Assembly: GCF_003390845.1 (NCBI RefSeq)
Contig: NZ_QMEK01000005.1
Span: 124,001 to 188,000, forward strand
Reading direction: 5' to 3'
Length of the DNA stretch: 64,000 bases
Source of the DNA: Tropicimonas sp. IMCC34043
GTDB taxonomy: Bacteria > Pseudomonadota > Alphaproteobacteria > Rhodobacterales > Rhodobacteraceae
The translations under genes were made by a program, and so were the position numbers. Shown piece by piece: positions 28,355 through 36,851 of the stretch (positions within the stretch are counted from its first letter, which is position 1; every line of letters starts with the position of its first letter). The notes beneath the pieces were generated by a model, which saw nothing but the letters and a program-made list of their open reading frames with translations, was not told where the DNA came from and made no database searches.

Positions 28355-29937
28355 CCTTCAGAGTCCGTTTGGGTCGCGGTGGTGCCATCGTCGATGCCAT
28401 GGCCGGCCATCGCTGTGTAAAGCGTGTCTTCGGTAAGCCCTTCGGCGTCAAAGATCCGGTGAATCCGGCCATCGCGCAACACCGCGATCCGGTCGCAGTT
28501 CTGCAAAAGTTCGGGCAGGTCGTCCGAAACGATCAGAACCCCCATGCCGGCGTCGGCCTGGGCCTGGATGATGCGGAAGATCGTGTCCTTCGATCCGACG
28601 TCGACGCCCACGGTCGGGCCGTGCAGGACCAGCAGCTTCGGTTCGGTGGCAAGCCAGCGGCCGATCAGCACCCGTTGCTGGTTGCCGCCCGACAGCGATT
28701 GCACCGGCGCATCGACGTCCGGGGCGACGATGTGCAGATCCTCCAGCGTCGTCTGGGCGGCCTTGCGGGCAAGGTTGTGGTTGATCAGCCCGAGCCGCGA
28801 GCGCAGCCGGTCGAGGATCGCCATGGTGATGTTTTCCGAGATCGGCTTTTCCAGGAACAGCCCCTCGGTCAGCCGGTCTTCCGGCACATAGGCGATGCCG
28901 GCCGCAATGGCGGCGAAGGGTGCCGAAAGGTCCAGCGCGCGACCCTCGAGCGTGACGCTGCCGCGGTCGGCGGGCGCCAGCCCTGCAAGGGTCAGCGCCA
29001 ATTCGTTGCGCCCAGAATCGGCAAGGCCCGTGATCCCGAGAATCTCGCCCTTGCCGACGCTCAGATCGACGCCGTCATAGGCGCCGCTCCGGCCAAGGCC
29101 CTTCGCCTCCAGCAGCGGCGCGGGCGATGTCATCGGCACGGTGCGATAACGGCCCTGCTTCAGCTCGCGACCGGTCATCCAGAAGCCGATCTCGGCGTTG
29201 CTGGCGTTGGTGACATCGCATTCCTGCACCAGTTCGCCGTCGCGCATCACAAGCCCGGTGCCGCCGATCTCGCGGGCCTCGTCAAGCTTGTGGGTGACAA
29301 ACAGAACTGCCGCGCCCTGAGTCTGCAACCGGCGGACCACGGCGATCAGGTTGGCGACCTCGCGTTTGGTCAGCGAGGTCGTGGGTTCGTCCATGATGAC
29401 AAGCCCCGCCTCGCTTGCCACCGCACGGGCAATGGCGACAAGCTGGCGGATCGCAATCGGCAAGGTCTCGACCTGCCGGTTCAGAAACGCACGGTCGGTC
29501 GGCAGGCCCACGACTTCGAGCGCGCGCTTCGCGGTTTCGGCGACCCGGCTCAGATCGAGCCGGCGGAACAGCCGCCCGTTGCCCTCGACCAGTTGTTCGG
29601 ACAGCCCGACGTTTTCGGCCACCGACAGGTTCGGCAACAATGACAGGTCCTGATAAACGGTCTCGATCCCGGCATCGAGCGCGGCAATCGGGTCGAGCCC
29701 GGTCCGGTCGCGGCCGTTGATCAGCAACTGCCCCGAGGACTCTGGCTGCGCGCCCGAGATGATCTTGATCAGGGTCGATTTCCCGCAGCCGTTTTCACCC
29801 AGAAGGTGATAGAACTTGGCGCGTTCGATCCGCAGGCTGACGCCCTTGAGCGCGTGCACCCCGCCAAAGTGTTTGTGCAGATCGCGCGTCTCGAGGAAGG
29901 GTCCCTCGGCCGGGATCGTCTGTTGGGTGTCAAGCAT
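28351..29937 (-). CDS. Ribose-type sugar ABC transporter ATPase (two domains)
   Basis: RbsA-like protein of 528 residues with two nucleotide-binding domains in tandem. Domain 1 has Walker A GENGCGKST and Walker B GLVIMDEPTTSLT. Domain 2 has a degenerate Walker A (GLADSGRNE), a good signature SLSGGNQQR, and an altered Walker B, LLVLHGPTVGVDVG, where the usual Asp-Glu pair is His-Gly. Domain 2 would thus bind but hardly hydrolyse ATP. The start ATG 29937 has GGGAGACC upstream; a longer frame to 30036 would enter the binding-protein gene. It powers the importer with permeases at 27308 and 31092. Confidence 0.92.
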   Translation of the reverse strand: MLDTQQTIPAEGPFLETRDLHKHFGGVHALKGVSLRIERAKFYHLLGENGCGKSTLIKIISGAQPESSGQLLINGRDRTGLDPIAALDAGIETVYQDLSLLPNLSVAENVGLSEQLVEGNGRLFRRLDLSRVAETAKRALEVVGLPTDRAFLNRQVETLPIAIRQLVAIARAVASEAGLVIMDEPTTSLTKREVANLIAVVRRLQTQGAAVLFVTHKLDEAREIGGTGLVMRDGELVQECDVTNASNAEIGFWMTGRELKQGRYRTVPMTSPAPLLEAKGLGRSGAYDGVDLSVGKGEILGITGLADSGRNELALTLAGLAPADRGSVTLEGRALDLSAPFAAIAAGIAYVPEDRLTEGLFLEKPISENITMAILDRLRSRLGLINHNLARKAAQTTLEDLHIVAPDVDAPVQSLSGGNQQRVLIGRWLATEPKLLVLHGPTVGVDVGSKDTIFRIIQAQADAGMGVLIVSDDLPELLQNCDRIAVLRDGRIHRIFDAEGLTEDTLYTAMAGHGIDDGTTATQTDSEG

Positions 29938-30004
29938 GGCGAGGTCTCCCGCAGAATGTCGGTTGGGAGCGGGCAGGGGTGGGTGCCCGCTCCCTCCATG
30001 CGTC

Positions 30005-31006
30005 CTAGAACGGATACTCGTTCCAGTTCGACGCATTCACGTCGACCCAGGCCTGACCGCGCACGATCTTGCCTTCTCCGGGTCCGTCGGTGACGACCAC
30101 GTTTTCATATCCGGGGACACCCAGATCCATGCCGGTCTCGATCGGCTCGCCGTTCATCACCTTGTTTGCAAGGACGTTCATGACAAAGCCCGCGTCCTTC
30201 GGATCCCAGAACGAGATGCCGTCGACCGCGCCGCTTTCGAGATAGGCCGAGGTGTCGCGCGGCAGGCCAAGCCCATAGACGCAGGTCTTGTCCTCGAGCC
30301 CCGCTTCCTCGACCGCGCGGCCGATGCCGATCACGTCGATCGCCGAGCCGCCCTGGAAGCCGCGGATATCGGGGTGCGAGCGCAGGATCTCCTTGGCGGT
30401 TTCATAGGCGCGGTTGGCGTCGTTGAAGCTTTCGTTCTTGGGCGACACCAGTTCCATGTTCGGGAACTGTTCCATATAGGCCGCGCCGCCGTCCGCCCAT
30501 TGCACGTGGGTCAGGCTGCCGAGCGATCCGACGAACGAGGTCCACTTGCCGCTTTGGCCCATGCAATCCGCGATCTGGGCGGCAAAGTGGGCGCCGAATT
30601 CCGCGTTGTCGAAGGCTTCCATGTCAAGTTGGGTGTTCTGCAGGCTGTCGGCCTCGTGGGTGACGACGGTGATGCCGCGCCCCATCGCCCGGCGCAGCAC
30701 GCCTTCCAGCGTCGAGGGGTCCATGGGCACGATGGCCAGCGCATCGACGCCCTGCGCAATCAGGTCCTGCACGATGGCGGCCTGCTGGGCGGCGTCGGCG
30801 CGTGCGGGGCCGACCTGACGGGTCGATACGCCATCGGTCTGCTCGCCGAAGGCCTTCACGCCCTCGTCCATTCGGGTGAACCAGTTCTCGCCGGTCACTT
30901 TCACCACGGTGACGATTTCCTTGTCCTCGGCCATGGCCGGGCATGCGCCCACGAACGCGACGCTCGCGGCCAGCGCGCCAAGAAGTGTCATGCGTTGTTT
31001 CATCAT
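30005..31006 (-). CDS. Sugar ABC transporter substrate-binding protein
   Basis: Periplasmic type-I binding protein of about 333 residues (ribose/autoinducer-2 class). The signal peptide ends near ACPAMA (residue 26). Visible class features are TRMDEGVKAFGEQ, IVQDLIAQGVDALAIVPMD and a hinge region near GISFWDPKDAG. The start MMKQRM is preceded by GGAGGAGA. The ligand is unknown. The divergent dihydroxyacetone-kinase genes suggest a polyol, tetrose or branched sugar feeding a ketose intermediate. Confidence 0.92.
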   Translation of the reverse strand: MMKQRMTLLGALAASVAFVGACPAMAEDKEIVTVVKVTGENWFTRMDEGVKAFGEQTDGVSTRQVGPARADAAQQAAIVQDLIAQGVDALAIVPMDPSTLEGVLRRAMGRGITVVTHEADSLQNTQLDMEAFDNAEFGAHFAAQIADCMGQSGKWTSFVGSLGSLTHVQWADGGAAYMEQFPNMELVSPKNESFNDANRAYETAKEILRSHPDIRGFQGGSAIDVIGIGRAVEEAGLEDKTCVYGLGLPRDTSAYLESGAVDGISFWDPKDAGFVMNVLANKVMNGEPIETGMDLGVPGYENVVVTDGPGEGKIVRGQAWVDVNASNWNEYPF

Positions 31007-31091
31007 AGTGCGGTCTCCTCCGGAATTACTTGCTGCCCCGTAGCGTTCGACCCGGTACCGTGCGTCGGGGCGCACACGCGGGAATGGATGT

Positions 31092-32102
31092 CTAGCTGCG
31101 GGCGCGGTCGGTCCTGCGCAGCACGGGCGGCAGATAGGTGCCCCAGTGCACGCGGGCGTTGGCCAGGAACAGCAACAGCAGCAGCCCCCAGGCACAGTCG
31201 CGAAAGAAGTTCGAGATCTGCATGAAGTTGAACAGGCTCGACAGGATCTGCAGCGCCGTTGCCGACAGCACCACACAGATCACCCGGCCATAGCCGCCCT
31301 CGGGGCGCACGCCTGCCATCACCGTGATCAGGATCGCAACGAGGACATAGGAACTGCCATAGTCCCACTTCACGCTCGATGTGCGGGCGGCGATGATGAT
31401 CCCCGCGACCGAGGCCAGCAGGCTTGCCAGCAGATAGGTGCGGAACAGGATCGATTTCACCCGGATGCCGGCAAAACGCGCGGCGGTCGGGTTCGAGCCC
31501 ATCAGGAACAGGTGGATCCCGAAGCGCGTGAACTTCAGCAGCGCGGCAAGCGCCAGCGCGATCAGGATGAACAGCGCGAAGGTGCGCGGGACACCCCAGA
31601 TCGGCATGTTGCCGAAATCGTCGATCAACGGCACATAGCCAAGCTGCTGCGCCGATCCGCCGGTCAGACCGACCGCAACGCCGGTGAACAGCAGCTGCGT
31701 GCCAAGTGTCGCGATGATCGGCGTCATCCCGGCATAGCCGATCAGCGCCCCGTTCAGCGCCCCGCCAAGCATGCCGACACTCAGCGCAATGGCCGAGAAT
31801 GTCAGGAAATACCCCAGCGGGGCCGCATCGGGGGATACCAGCGACGGGGCCAGCAGGATGGCCGCGACGCCCGACAGGTTCGCCAGCGCGATCCCCGACA
31901 GGTCGATGCCGCCGTTGCCCGAGATCATCGCCAGCATCACGCCGAATGCGAGTAGGCCAAGTTCCGGCACCTGCGTGCCCATGGATTGAAAGTTATAGAG
32001 CGCCATGAAGCGATCACCCACCAGGATCATCGCGGCAATCACGACAAGAGCATTGATTCCAATAAGAAATACAAGCTGTCCGTCGGTTTTCCCCGAACGC
32101 AT
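31092..32102 (-). CDS. Ribose-type sugar ABC transporter permease (first)
   Basis: RbsC-like permease of 336 residues, first gene of the importer operon. Family segments include MISGNGGIDLSG, GMTPIIATLGT, GSNPTAARFAGI and MAGVRPEGGYG. The ATG is preceded by AGGGGAGGATCGAC. The promoter region is shared with the divergent dhaK gene. Confidence 0.93.
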   Translation of the reverse strand: MRSGKTDGQLVFLIGINALVVIAAMILVGDRFMALYNFQSMGTQVPELGLLAFGVMLAMISGNGGIDLSGIALANLSGVAAILLAPSLVSPDAAPLGYFLTFSAIALSVGMLGGALNGALIGYAGMTPIIATLGTQLLFTGVAVGLTGGSAQQLGYVPLIDDFGNMPIWGVPRTFALFILIALALAALLKFTRFGIHLFLMGSNPTAARFAGIRVKSILFRTYLLASLLASVAGIIIAARTSSVKWDYGSSYVLVAILITVMAGVRPEGGYGRVICVVLSATALQILSSLFNFMQISNFFRDCAWGLLLLLFLANARVHWGTYLPPVLRRTDRARS

Positions 32103-32328
32103 GTCGATCCTCCCCTAGCGCAGCAGCGGGTGCCGCGCAGCCCTGTTGTTCATTCCACGGGCACAACAAACAGACCAAGCAAACATTTGTCAATCACCAA
32201 CATCGTTTTGTAAAGATAGTCGCGCGATTTTGGTTGACAGGCCCGGGCATTCTCCGAAATGAACGGGGCGAGCGACCGGTTTGGCGCAAAGTTTGACGCC
32301 GAACCCGATGAAAGCCGGGAGGATCCAG
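32103..32328. promoter_or_regulatory. Divergent control region, sugar importer / DhaK operon
   Basis: A 226-bp region between oppositely oriented operons. It contains an A+T-richer tract (about 32155-32215) with repeated ACAAAC/AACAT-like words, and a TTGACA at 32232-32237 pointing toward dhaK (no strong -10; GAAATG/CGAAAT near 32253-32260). It is the natural target of the SorC-DhaK regulator encoded downstream. Confidence 0.45.
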
Positions 32329-33339
32329 ATGCAGAGATTGTTCAACAACCCTGACGACATCGTCGACGAGACCGTCGCAGGTTTCGTGCGGGCGCACCGC
32401 GATCTTGTTCGCCTGTCGGATGCCAATCCGCGGGTGGTGCTGTCGCATGCGTGCGGCACCGGGGACCGCGTGGGCATCGTCACCGGCGGCGGGTCGGGCC
32501 ACGAGCCGGCCTTTGTCGGCTATGTCGGCGAAACCCTTGTCGATGCGGTCGCCGTGGGCGAGCTGTTCTCCTCGCCGACGGCCAAGGCGTTTCTCGAGGC
32601 CATTCGCGCCGCCGACACCGGCAAGGGGGTTGCGGTCCTTTACGGCAATTATGCCGGGGACAACATGAACGTGAAGATGGCGTCGCGCATGGCCGCCAAG
32701 GAGGGGATCGAGGTCAGGACCGTCGTTGCCAACGACGATGTCTGCTCGGCGCCGATGGCGGACCGCGGCCGCCGCCGCGGCGTCGCCGGCGAGATCCTGA
32801 TGTGGAAGGTCGGTGCCGCCAAGGCCGCAACCGGCGCCGCGCTGGACGAGGTGCAGGCGACCGCGCAGCGGGCAATCGATGCGACGCGCTCGGTCGGGAT
32901 CGGCCTTGCGCCCTGCACCTTGCCCGCCAACGCCAAGCCGAATTTCGAGATCGCGCCCGGCACGATGGAAATCGGCATCGGCCACCATGGCGAACCGGGC
33001 ACCGCCGTGACCGACCTCAAGCCCGCCAACGATGTCGCCGACGAGATGCTGAAGATCATCCTCGACGATCACGATCTTGCGTCGGGCGACGAGGCCTGCG
33101 TGTTGCTGTCGGGCCTTGGCGCCACGCCGATCTGCGAGCTCTACGTGCTGTACGACCGGATCGAACGCGAACTTGGCGAGCGTGGCATCGGCGTTCACCG
33201 CGCCTTTGTCGGCAATTACTTCACCTCGCTCGAAATGATGGGGGCGACCCTGACCGTGATGAAGCTCGACGACGAATTGAAAGAACTGATCGACATGCCG
33301 GCGGCGTCTTCGGGCCTGACCGTGCGTAGCGCCGGGTAA
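32329..33339 (+). CDS. dhaK: Dihydroxyacetone kinase, DhaK subunit
   Basis: DhaK binds a short ketose covalently through a histidine, for phosphorylation via DhaL. The 336 residues from ATG 32329 (GGGAGG just upstream) include the substrate-site loop GGGSGHEP (53-60) and the hemiaminal-forming His220 in IGIGHHGEP. It is followed 15 bases later by dhaL. No phosphotransfer DhaM gene lies in the locus, so a DhaL bound to ATP is more likely than a PEP-driven system. Family members also act on erythrulose and other four- or five-carbon ketoses, so the true substrate is open. Confidence 0.93.
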   Translation: MQRLFNNPDDIVDETVAGFVRAHRDLVRLSDANPRVVLSHACGTGDRVGIVTGGGSGHEPAFVGYVGETLVDAVAVGELFSSPTAKAFLEAIRAADTGKGVAVLYGNYAGDNMNVKMASRMAAKEGIEVRTVVANDDVCSAPMADRGRRRGVAGEILMWKVGAAKAATGAALDEVQATAQRAIDATRSVGIGLAPCTLPANAKPNFEIAPGTMEIGIGHHGEPGTAVTDLKPANDVADEMLKIILDDHDLASGDEACVLLSGLGATPICELYVLYDRIERELGERGIGVHRAFVGNYFTSLEMMGATLTVMKLDDELKELIDMPAASSGLTVRSAG

Positions 33340-33354
33340 AGGGGACAATAGACG

Positions 33355-33987
33355 ATGACGAGTTTTCCCAACACGGGGTCCGGCGCCATGGTGCGCAAGG
33401 TGGCGCAGATCGTGGTCGAGAACCGCGGCTACCTGTCCGAGATCGACGGCAAGATCGGCGATGGCGATCACGGCAACAACATGGCCAAGGGCTTTGGCCG
33501 CGCCGCCGAGCGGATTGCCGATGACGATACGCTCGACGCGTCCTTCGCCATTCTGGCCGACGTGCTGATGGGCGAGATCGGCGGCTCCATGGGGCCGCTT
33601 TACGGCATGTTCTTCTCGGACATGGGCGATGTCGTAGCGGGCAAGGACCGGATCGACGCCCTGACCTTCGCCGCCATGCTCGACGCCGGCTGCGAGGGCG
33701 TCATGGCGATCGGCTCGGCAAAGGCGGGCGACAAGTGTCTGCTCGATGCGCTGGTCCCCGCGGTCGCAGCCGCCAAGGCGAATGCATCCCTTGGCTTTCC
33801 CGCCGTGCTCGATGCGGTGCGCAAGGCCGCCGCAGAAGGGCGCGATGCAACCAAAGACATGGTGGCAAAGATCGGTCGCGCCAGCCGTCTGGGCGAGCGG
33901 TCCCGCGGCGTTCTCGATGCCGGGGCGACCTCGTGCTGTCTGATCCTGACCGCGCTTGCCGACGGGATCGAGCCGCGGCTCGGCTGA
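33355..33987 (+). CDS. dhaL: Dihydroxyacetone kinase, DhaL subunit (first copy)
   Basis: Nucleotide-binding subunit of 210 residues. The Mg-binding motif KIGDGDHGNNMAKG near residue 40 and the segments GGSMGPLYG and RASRLGERSRGVLDAGA mark the all-helical DhaL fold. It partners the DhaK encoded just upstream. Confidence 0.93.
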   Translation: MTSFPNTGSGAMVRKVAQIVVENRGYLSEIDGKIGDGDHGNNMAKGFGRAAERIADDDTLDASFAILADVLMGEIGGSMGPLYGMFFSDMGDVVAGKDRIDALTFAAMLDAGCEGVMAIGSAKAGDKCLLDALVPAVAAAKANASLGFPAVLDAVRKAAAEGRDATKDMVAKIGRASRLGERSRGVLDAGATSCCLILTALADGIEPRLG

Positions 33988-34059
33988 CAGGGGGTCACGT
34001 TGCATCGGGCTTCGGTTATGGTCAATGTGCGGCTGGAACCGGAGGCGGAGAGGCGTACC

Positions 34060-34689
34060 ATGACAACGGCAGTCACGCTCGACTACATCCTGCTCGGGCG
34101 CTTTCTGGCGACAGCGGCCGAGCGGCTTGAGGAAATGCGCGCGGAGCTGTCGGCGCTCGACGGCGAAGTGGGCGATGGCGACCATGGTGCCTCGATGGCC
34201 GACGGGTTTCGCGCCGCCAGCCTCGGGTTTGCAAAGGCCGGCGGCGAGGATGTTCCCGCCGCGCTGCGCGCCGCTGGCGAGAGCTTTCTGCAATCGGTCG
34301 GTGCCACGGTGGGCCCGCTTTATGCCACGGCCTTTGTCGAGGCGGCAAAACGGGTCGAGGACGGGCGCATCGGGCTGGCCGATCTGCTCTCGGCCTTCAA
34401 CGACGGCATTGTCCGCCGCGGCAACGCAGCGCCCGGCGACTGCACGATGATCGACGTCTGGGACCCGGCTGCGCGCGCGGCGCGTGATGCGGGTGCCGGA
34501 TCGATCGGTGCGGCTCTTGACGCCGGTCGGGCAGGGCTCGAGGCGACACGGACCATGATTGCCTCGCGCGGCCGGGCGGCGCGGCTTGGCAGCCGGACAC
34601 TTGGGCAACTCGACCCCGGCGCAAGTTCTGCGGTCGTCATCCTGTCGGCCCTGGCCGAGGTGCTGGGCGAGCCCGAGGCGCGCGGATGA
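34060..34689 (+). CDS. Dihydroxyacetone kinase, DhaL-like subunit (second copy)
   Basis: A second DhaL-type protein, 209 residues from ATG 34060 (GGAGGCGGAG upstream). It retains GEVGDGDHGASMADG, SVGATVGPLYAT and RAARLGSRTLGQLDPGA. It is clearly diverged from the first copy. Its stop overlaps the SorC-DhaK gene by 4 bases (ATGA), so it is probably the kinase partner of that fused DhaK domain. Confidence 0.9.
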   Translation: MTTAVTLDYILLGRFLATAAERLEEMRAELSALDGEVGDGDHGASMADGFRAASLGFAKAGGEDVPAALRAAGESFLQSVGATVGPLYATAFVEAAKRVEDGRIGLADLLSAFNDGIVRRGNAAPGDCTMIDVWDPAARAARDAGAGSIGAALDAGRAGLEATRTMIASRGRAARLGSRTLGQLDPGASSAVVILSALAEVLGEPEARG

Positions 34690-36791
34690 CCGACGCCAGA
34701 CCGAAACGCGCCCGCGTGGCCAAGGACGGGACCGCCGCCGAGGACGGACGTGCGCCGCTGCGTTTCGGGGATGACCCGCTTCTGTGGGCCGCGTGGCTCT
34801 ATTACGAAGAGGGTTTGACCCAAAGCGAGATTGCCGCCGCAATGGGGATCTCGCGGCCCACCGTCGTTGCCTATCTGTCCGAGGCGCGCGACTGCGGCAT
34901 CGTCAATATCTCGATTGCAGGCGACCGGCTGCGCGCGCTGTCGTTGGCGCGGCAGGTCGCCGAACACTTCGGGTTGCGGGATTGCCTTGTCATTCCCTCG
35001 GACGGCGGGCCGCGGTCGCTGATCGAACGGCTGGGCGATGCCGGCGCAAAGGCGCTGAGCTGGCACCTGAGATCCGGCGATTCGGTCGGCATCGGCTGGG
35101 GGCGCACGACCCTGGCGGTTGCCGTTGCCGTGCCCGACCTCGGGCTAAAGGATCTGCGCGTGGTGCAGGCGACAGGCGGCACGACAGCCGCCATTCCCTA
35201 TACCCCCGAGGCCTGTGCGACACGTCTGTCCGAGGCGTTGTCGGCGCGGATGATCCCGATGTCGGCGCCCGCAATCGTGTCGTCTGGCGAGATGCGCGAC
35301 CTCTTGCTGCAAGAGCCGGTGCTGCAGGAGCAGATGAGCGAACTTGATCGCATCGACACGATCGTCTTTGGCGTCTCGTCGCTGCGGCCCAATTCCACCA
35401 TCCACACCAGCGGCTTCTTCGCCAAGGCGCTCGACCAGCGCGACCATTACCGCGACGCGGTGGGATCGCTTGCCGGGCGGTTTATCGACGTGACCGGCAA
35501 GCCGGTGATCGGCTCGCTGGAAAACCGCACCATCGGTATCGAGCTTGCCAGGCTGAAGACGGTGCGCACGCGGATCGGCGTGTCGGGCGGGTTCGACAAG
35601 GTACCCGCGATCCTGGCCGCGCTGCGCGGCGGCTATATCAATGTGCTGGTGACAGACGCCGCCACGGCCGAGGGCATCCTGCGCGCGGATGGCGTCGAAG
35701 TGCGGCGGCAGAGCCTGACGCGGCGCCCGCCAAGCCAGCCCGACCGCGGCAAGGTCGCTGCGGCACCGGGCGAGGTGCCGCAGCCCGATGTCAAGAAACT
35801 GCTGAACGACCCGCGGGATGCGGTGAACGAGTCGCTCGAAGGCGCGCTCCTGGCGTTCCCCGACCACATTCGTACCATCGACGGATCGGTCCGGGCGATC
35901 TGCCGAAGCCGTCCCGCGGCGCCCGGCAAGGTCGGGCTGGTAATCGGTGGCGGCGCCGGGCACGAGCCGTTGTTTCTGGGGTATGTGGGCGAAGGGCTTG
36001 CCGACGCGGTGGCGGTCGGCAACGTGTTCTCGGCCCCGCCGCCCGACCGGATCGTGCGCTGCACGCGTCAGGTATCGACGGGTGCGGGCGTTCTGCATGT
36101 CTTTGGCAACTACACCGGCGATCTGATGAACTTCGAAATGGCAGCCGAGATGGCCGCGGCCGAAGGCATCGATGTGCGCGCGGTGGTGACGACCGACGAT
36201 GTGGCCTCGTCCCCCGCCAGCGACCGGGCGGCGCGGCGCGGCACCGCCGGCAACATATTCGTCTTCAAGATCGCAGGGGCGGCCTGCGAGATGATGCTGT
36301 CGCTTGATGAATGCGAACGCATCGCGCGCAAGGCCAATGCCTGTACCTATACCATGGGCGTGGGGCTTGCGCCCTGTTCGCTGCCCGAAACCCGGCGGCC
36401 GAGCTTTCGGCTGGGGCCGGACGAGATCGAGATCGGGATCGGCATCCATGGCGAGCCGGGGGTCGTGCGCTCGGTCGCGATGTCCGCAGACGACGTGGCC
36501 GACCGCATCATGGACGCGCTGATCGAGGATGCGGGGCTCGACCCGGGGGCCAGGGTCGGGATCCTGATCAACTCGCTTGGCGCGACCCCCATGATGGAGC
36601 TCGGCATTCTCAACCGCCGGATCCGGCAGCGTCTTGAGGCGCGCGACATTACCACGGTGAGAAGCTGGATGGGCCACTATTGCACCTCTCTCGACATGAC
36701 AGGTGCATCGATCTCGCTGGTGGTGCTGGATGAGGAACTCGAGACGCTGCTGCTGCGGCCCTGCGACGGGTTCGGTTTCCGGCAGGGCTGA
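34686..36791 (+). CDS. SorC-family regulator fused to a DhaK domain
   Basis: A single 701-residue protein. Residues 30-80 form a SorC-type helix-turn-helix (GLTQSEIAAAMGISRPTV at 43-60). Residues 85-345 form the SorC effector domain, with GIGWGRTTLAVA, ATGGTTAAIPYTPEA and VLVTDAATAEGIL. Residues 367-700 are a complete DhaK domain with GGGAGHEP (421-428) and the substrate-binding His588 in IGIGIHGEP. The covalent-binding residue is kept, so the DhaK part may be a working kinase subunit, a ketose sensor, or both. It would control the divergent importer and its own operon. The stop is followed 60 bases later by the converging monooxygenase gene. Confidence 0.93.
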   Translation: MTDARPKRARVAKDGTAAEDGRAPLRFGDDPLLWAAWLYYEEGLTQSEIAAAMGISRPTVVAYLSEARDCGIVNISIAGDRLRALSLARQVAEHFGLRDCLVIPSDGGPRSLIERLGDAGAKALSWHLRSGDSVGIGWGRTTLAVAVAVPDLGLKDLRVVQATGGTTAAIPYTPEACATRLSEALSARMIPMSAPAIVSSGEMRDLLLQEPVLQEQMSELDRIDTIVFGVSSLRPNSTIHTSGFFAKALDQRDHYRDAVGSLAGRFIDVTGKPVIGSLENRTIGIELARLKTVRTRIGVSGGFDKVPAILAALRGGYINVLVTDAATAEGILRADGVEVRRQSLTRRPPSQPDRGKVAAAPGEVPQPDVKKLLNDPRDAVNESLEGALLAFPDHIRTIDGSVRAICRSRPAAPGKVGLVIGGGAGHEPLFLGYVGEGLADAVAVGNVFSAPPPDRIVRCTRQVSTGAGVLHVFGNYTGDLMNFEMAAEMAAAEGIDVRAVVTTDDVASSPASDRAARRGTAGNIFVFKIAGAACEMMLSLDECERIARKANACTYTMGVGLAPCSLPETRRPSFRLGPDEIEIGIGIHGEPGVVRSVAMSADDVADRIMDALIEDAGLDPGARVGILINSLGATPMMELGILNRRIRQRLEARDITTVRSWMGHYCTSLDMTGASISLVVLDEELETLLLRPCDGFGFRQG

Positions 36792-36851
36792 GGCGAAGCG
36801 CCCGGGTGGCCGCGCCCCGGATAAAGGCGCGACCGGTCCGGCATCGGTCCG

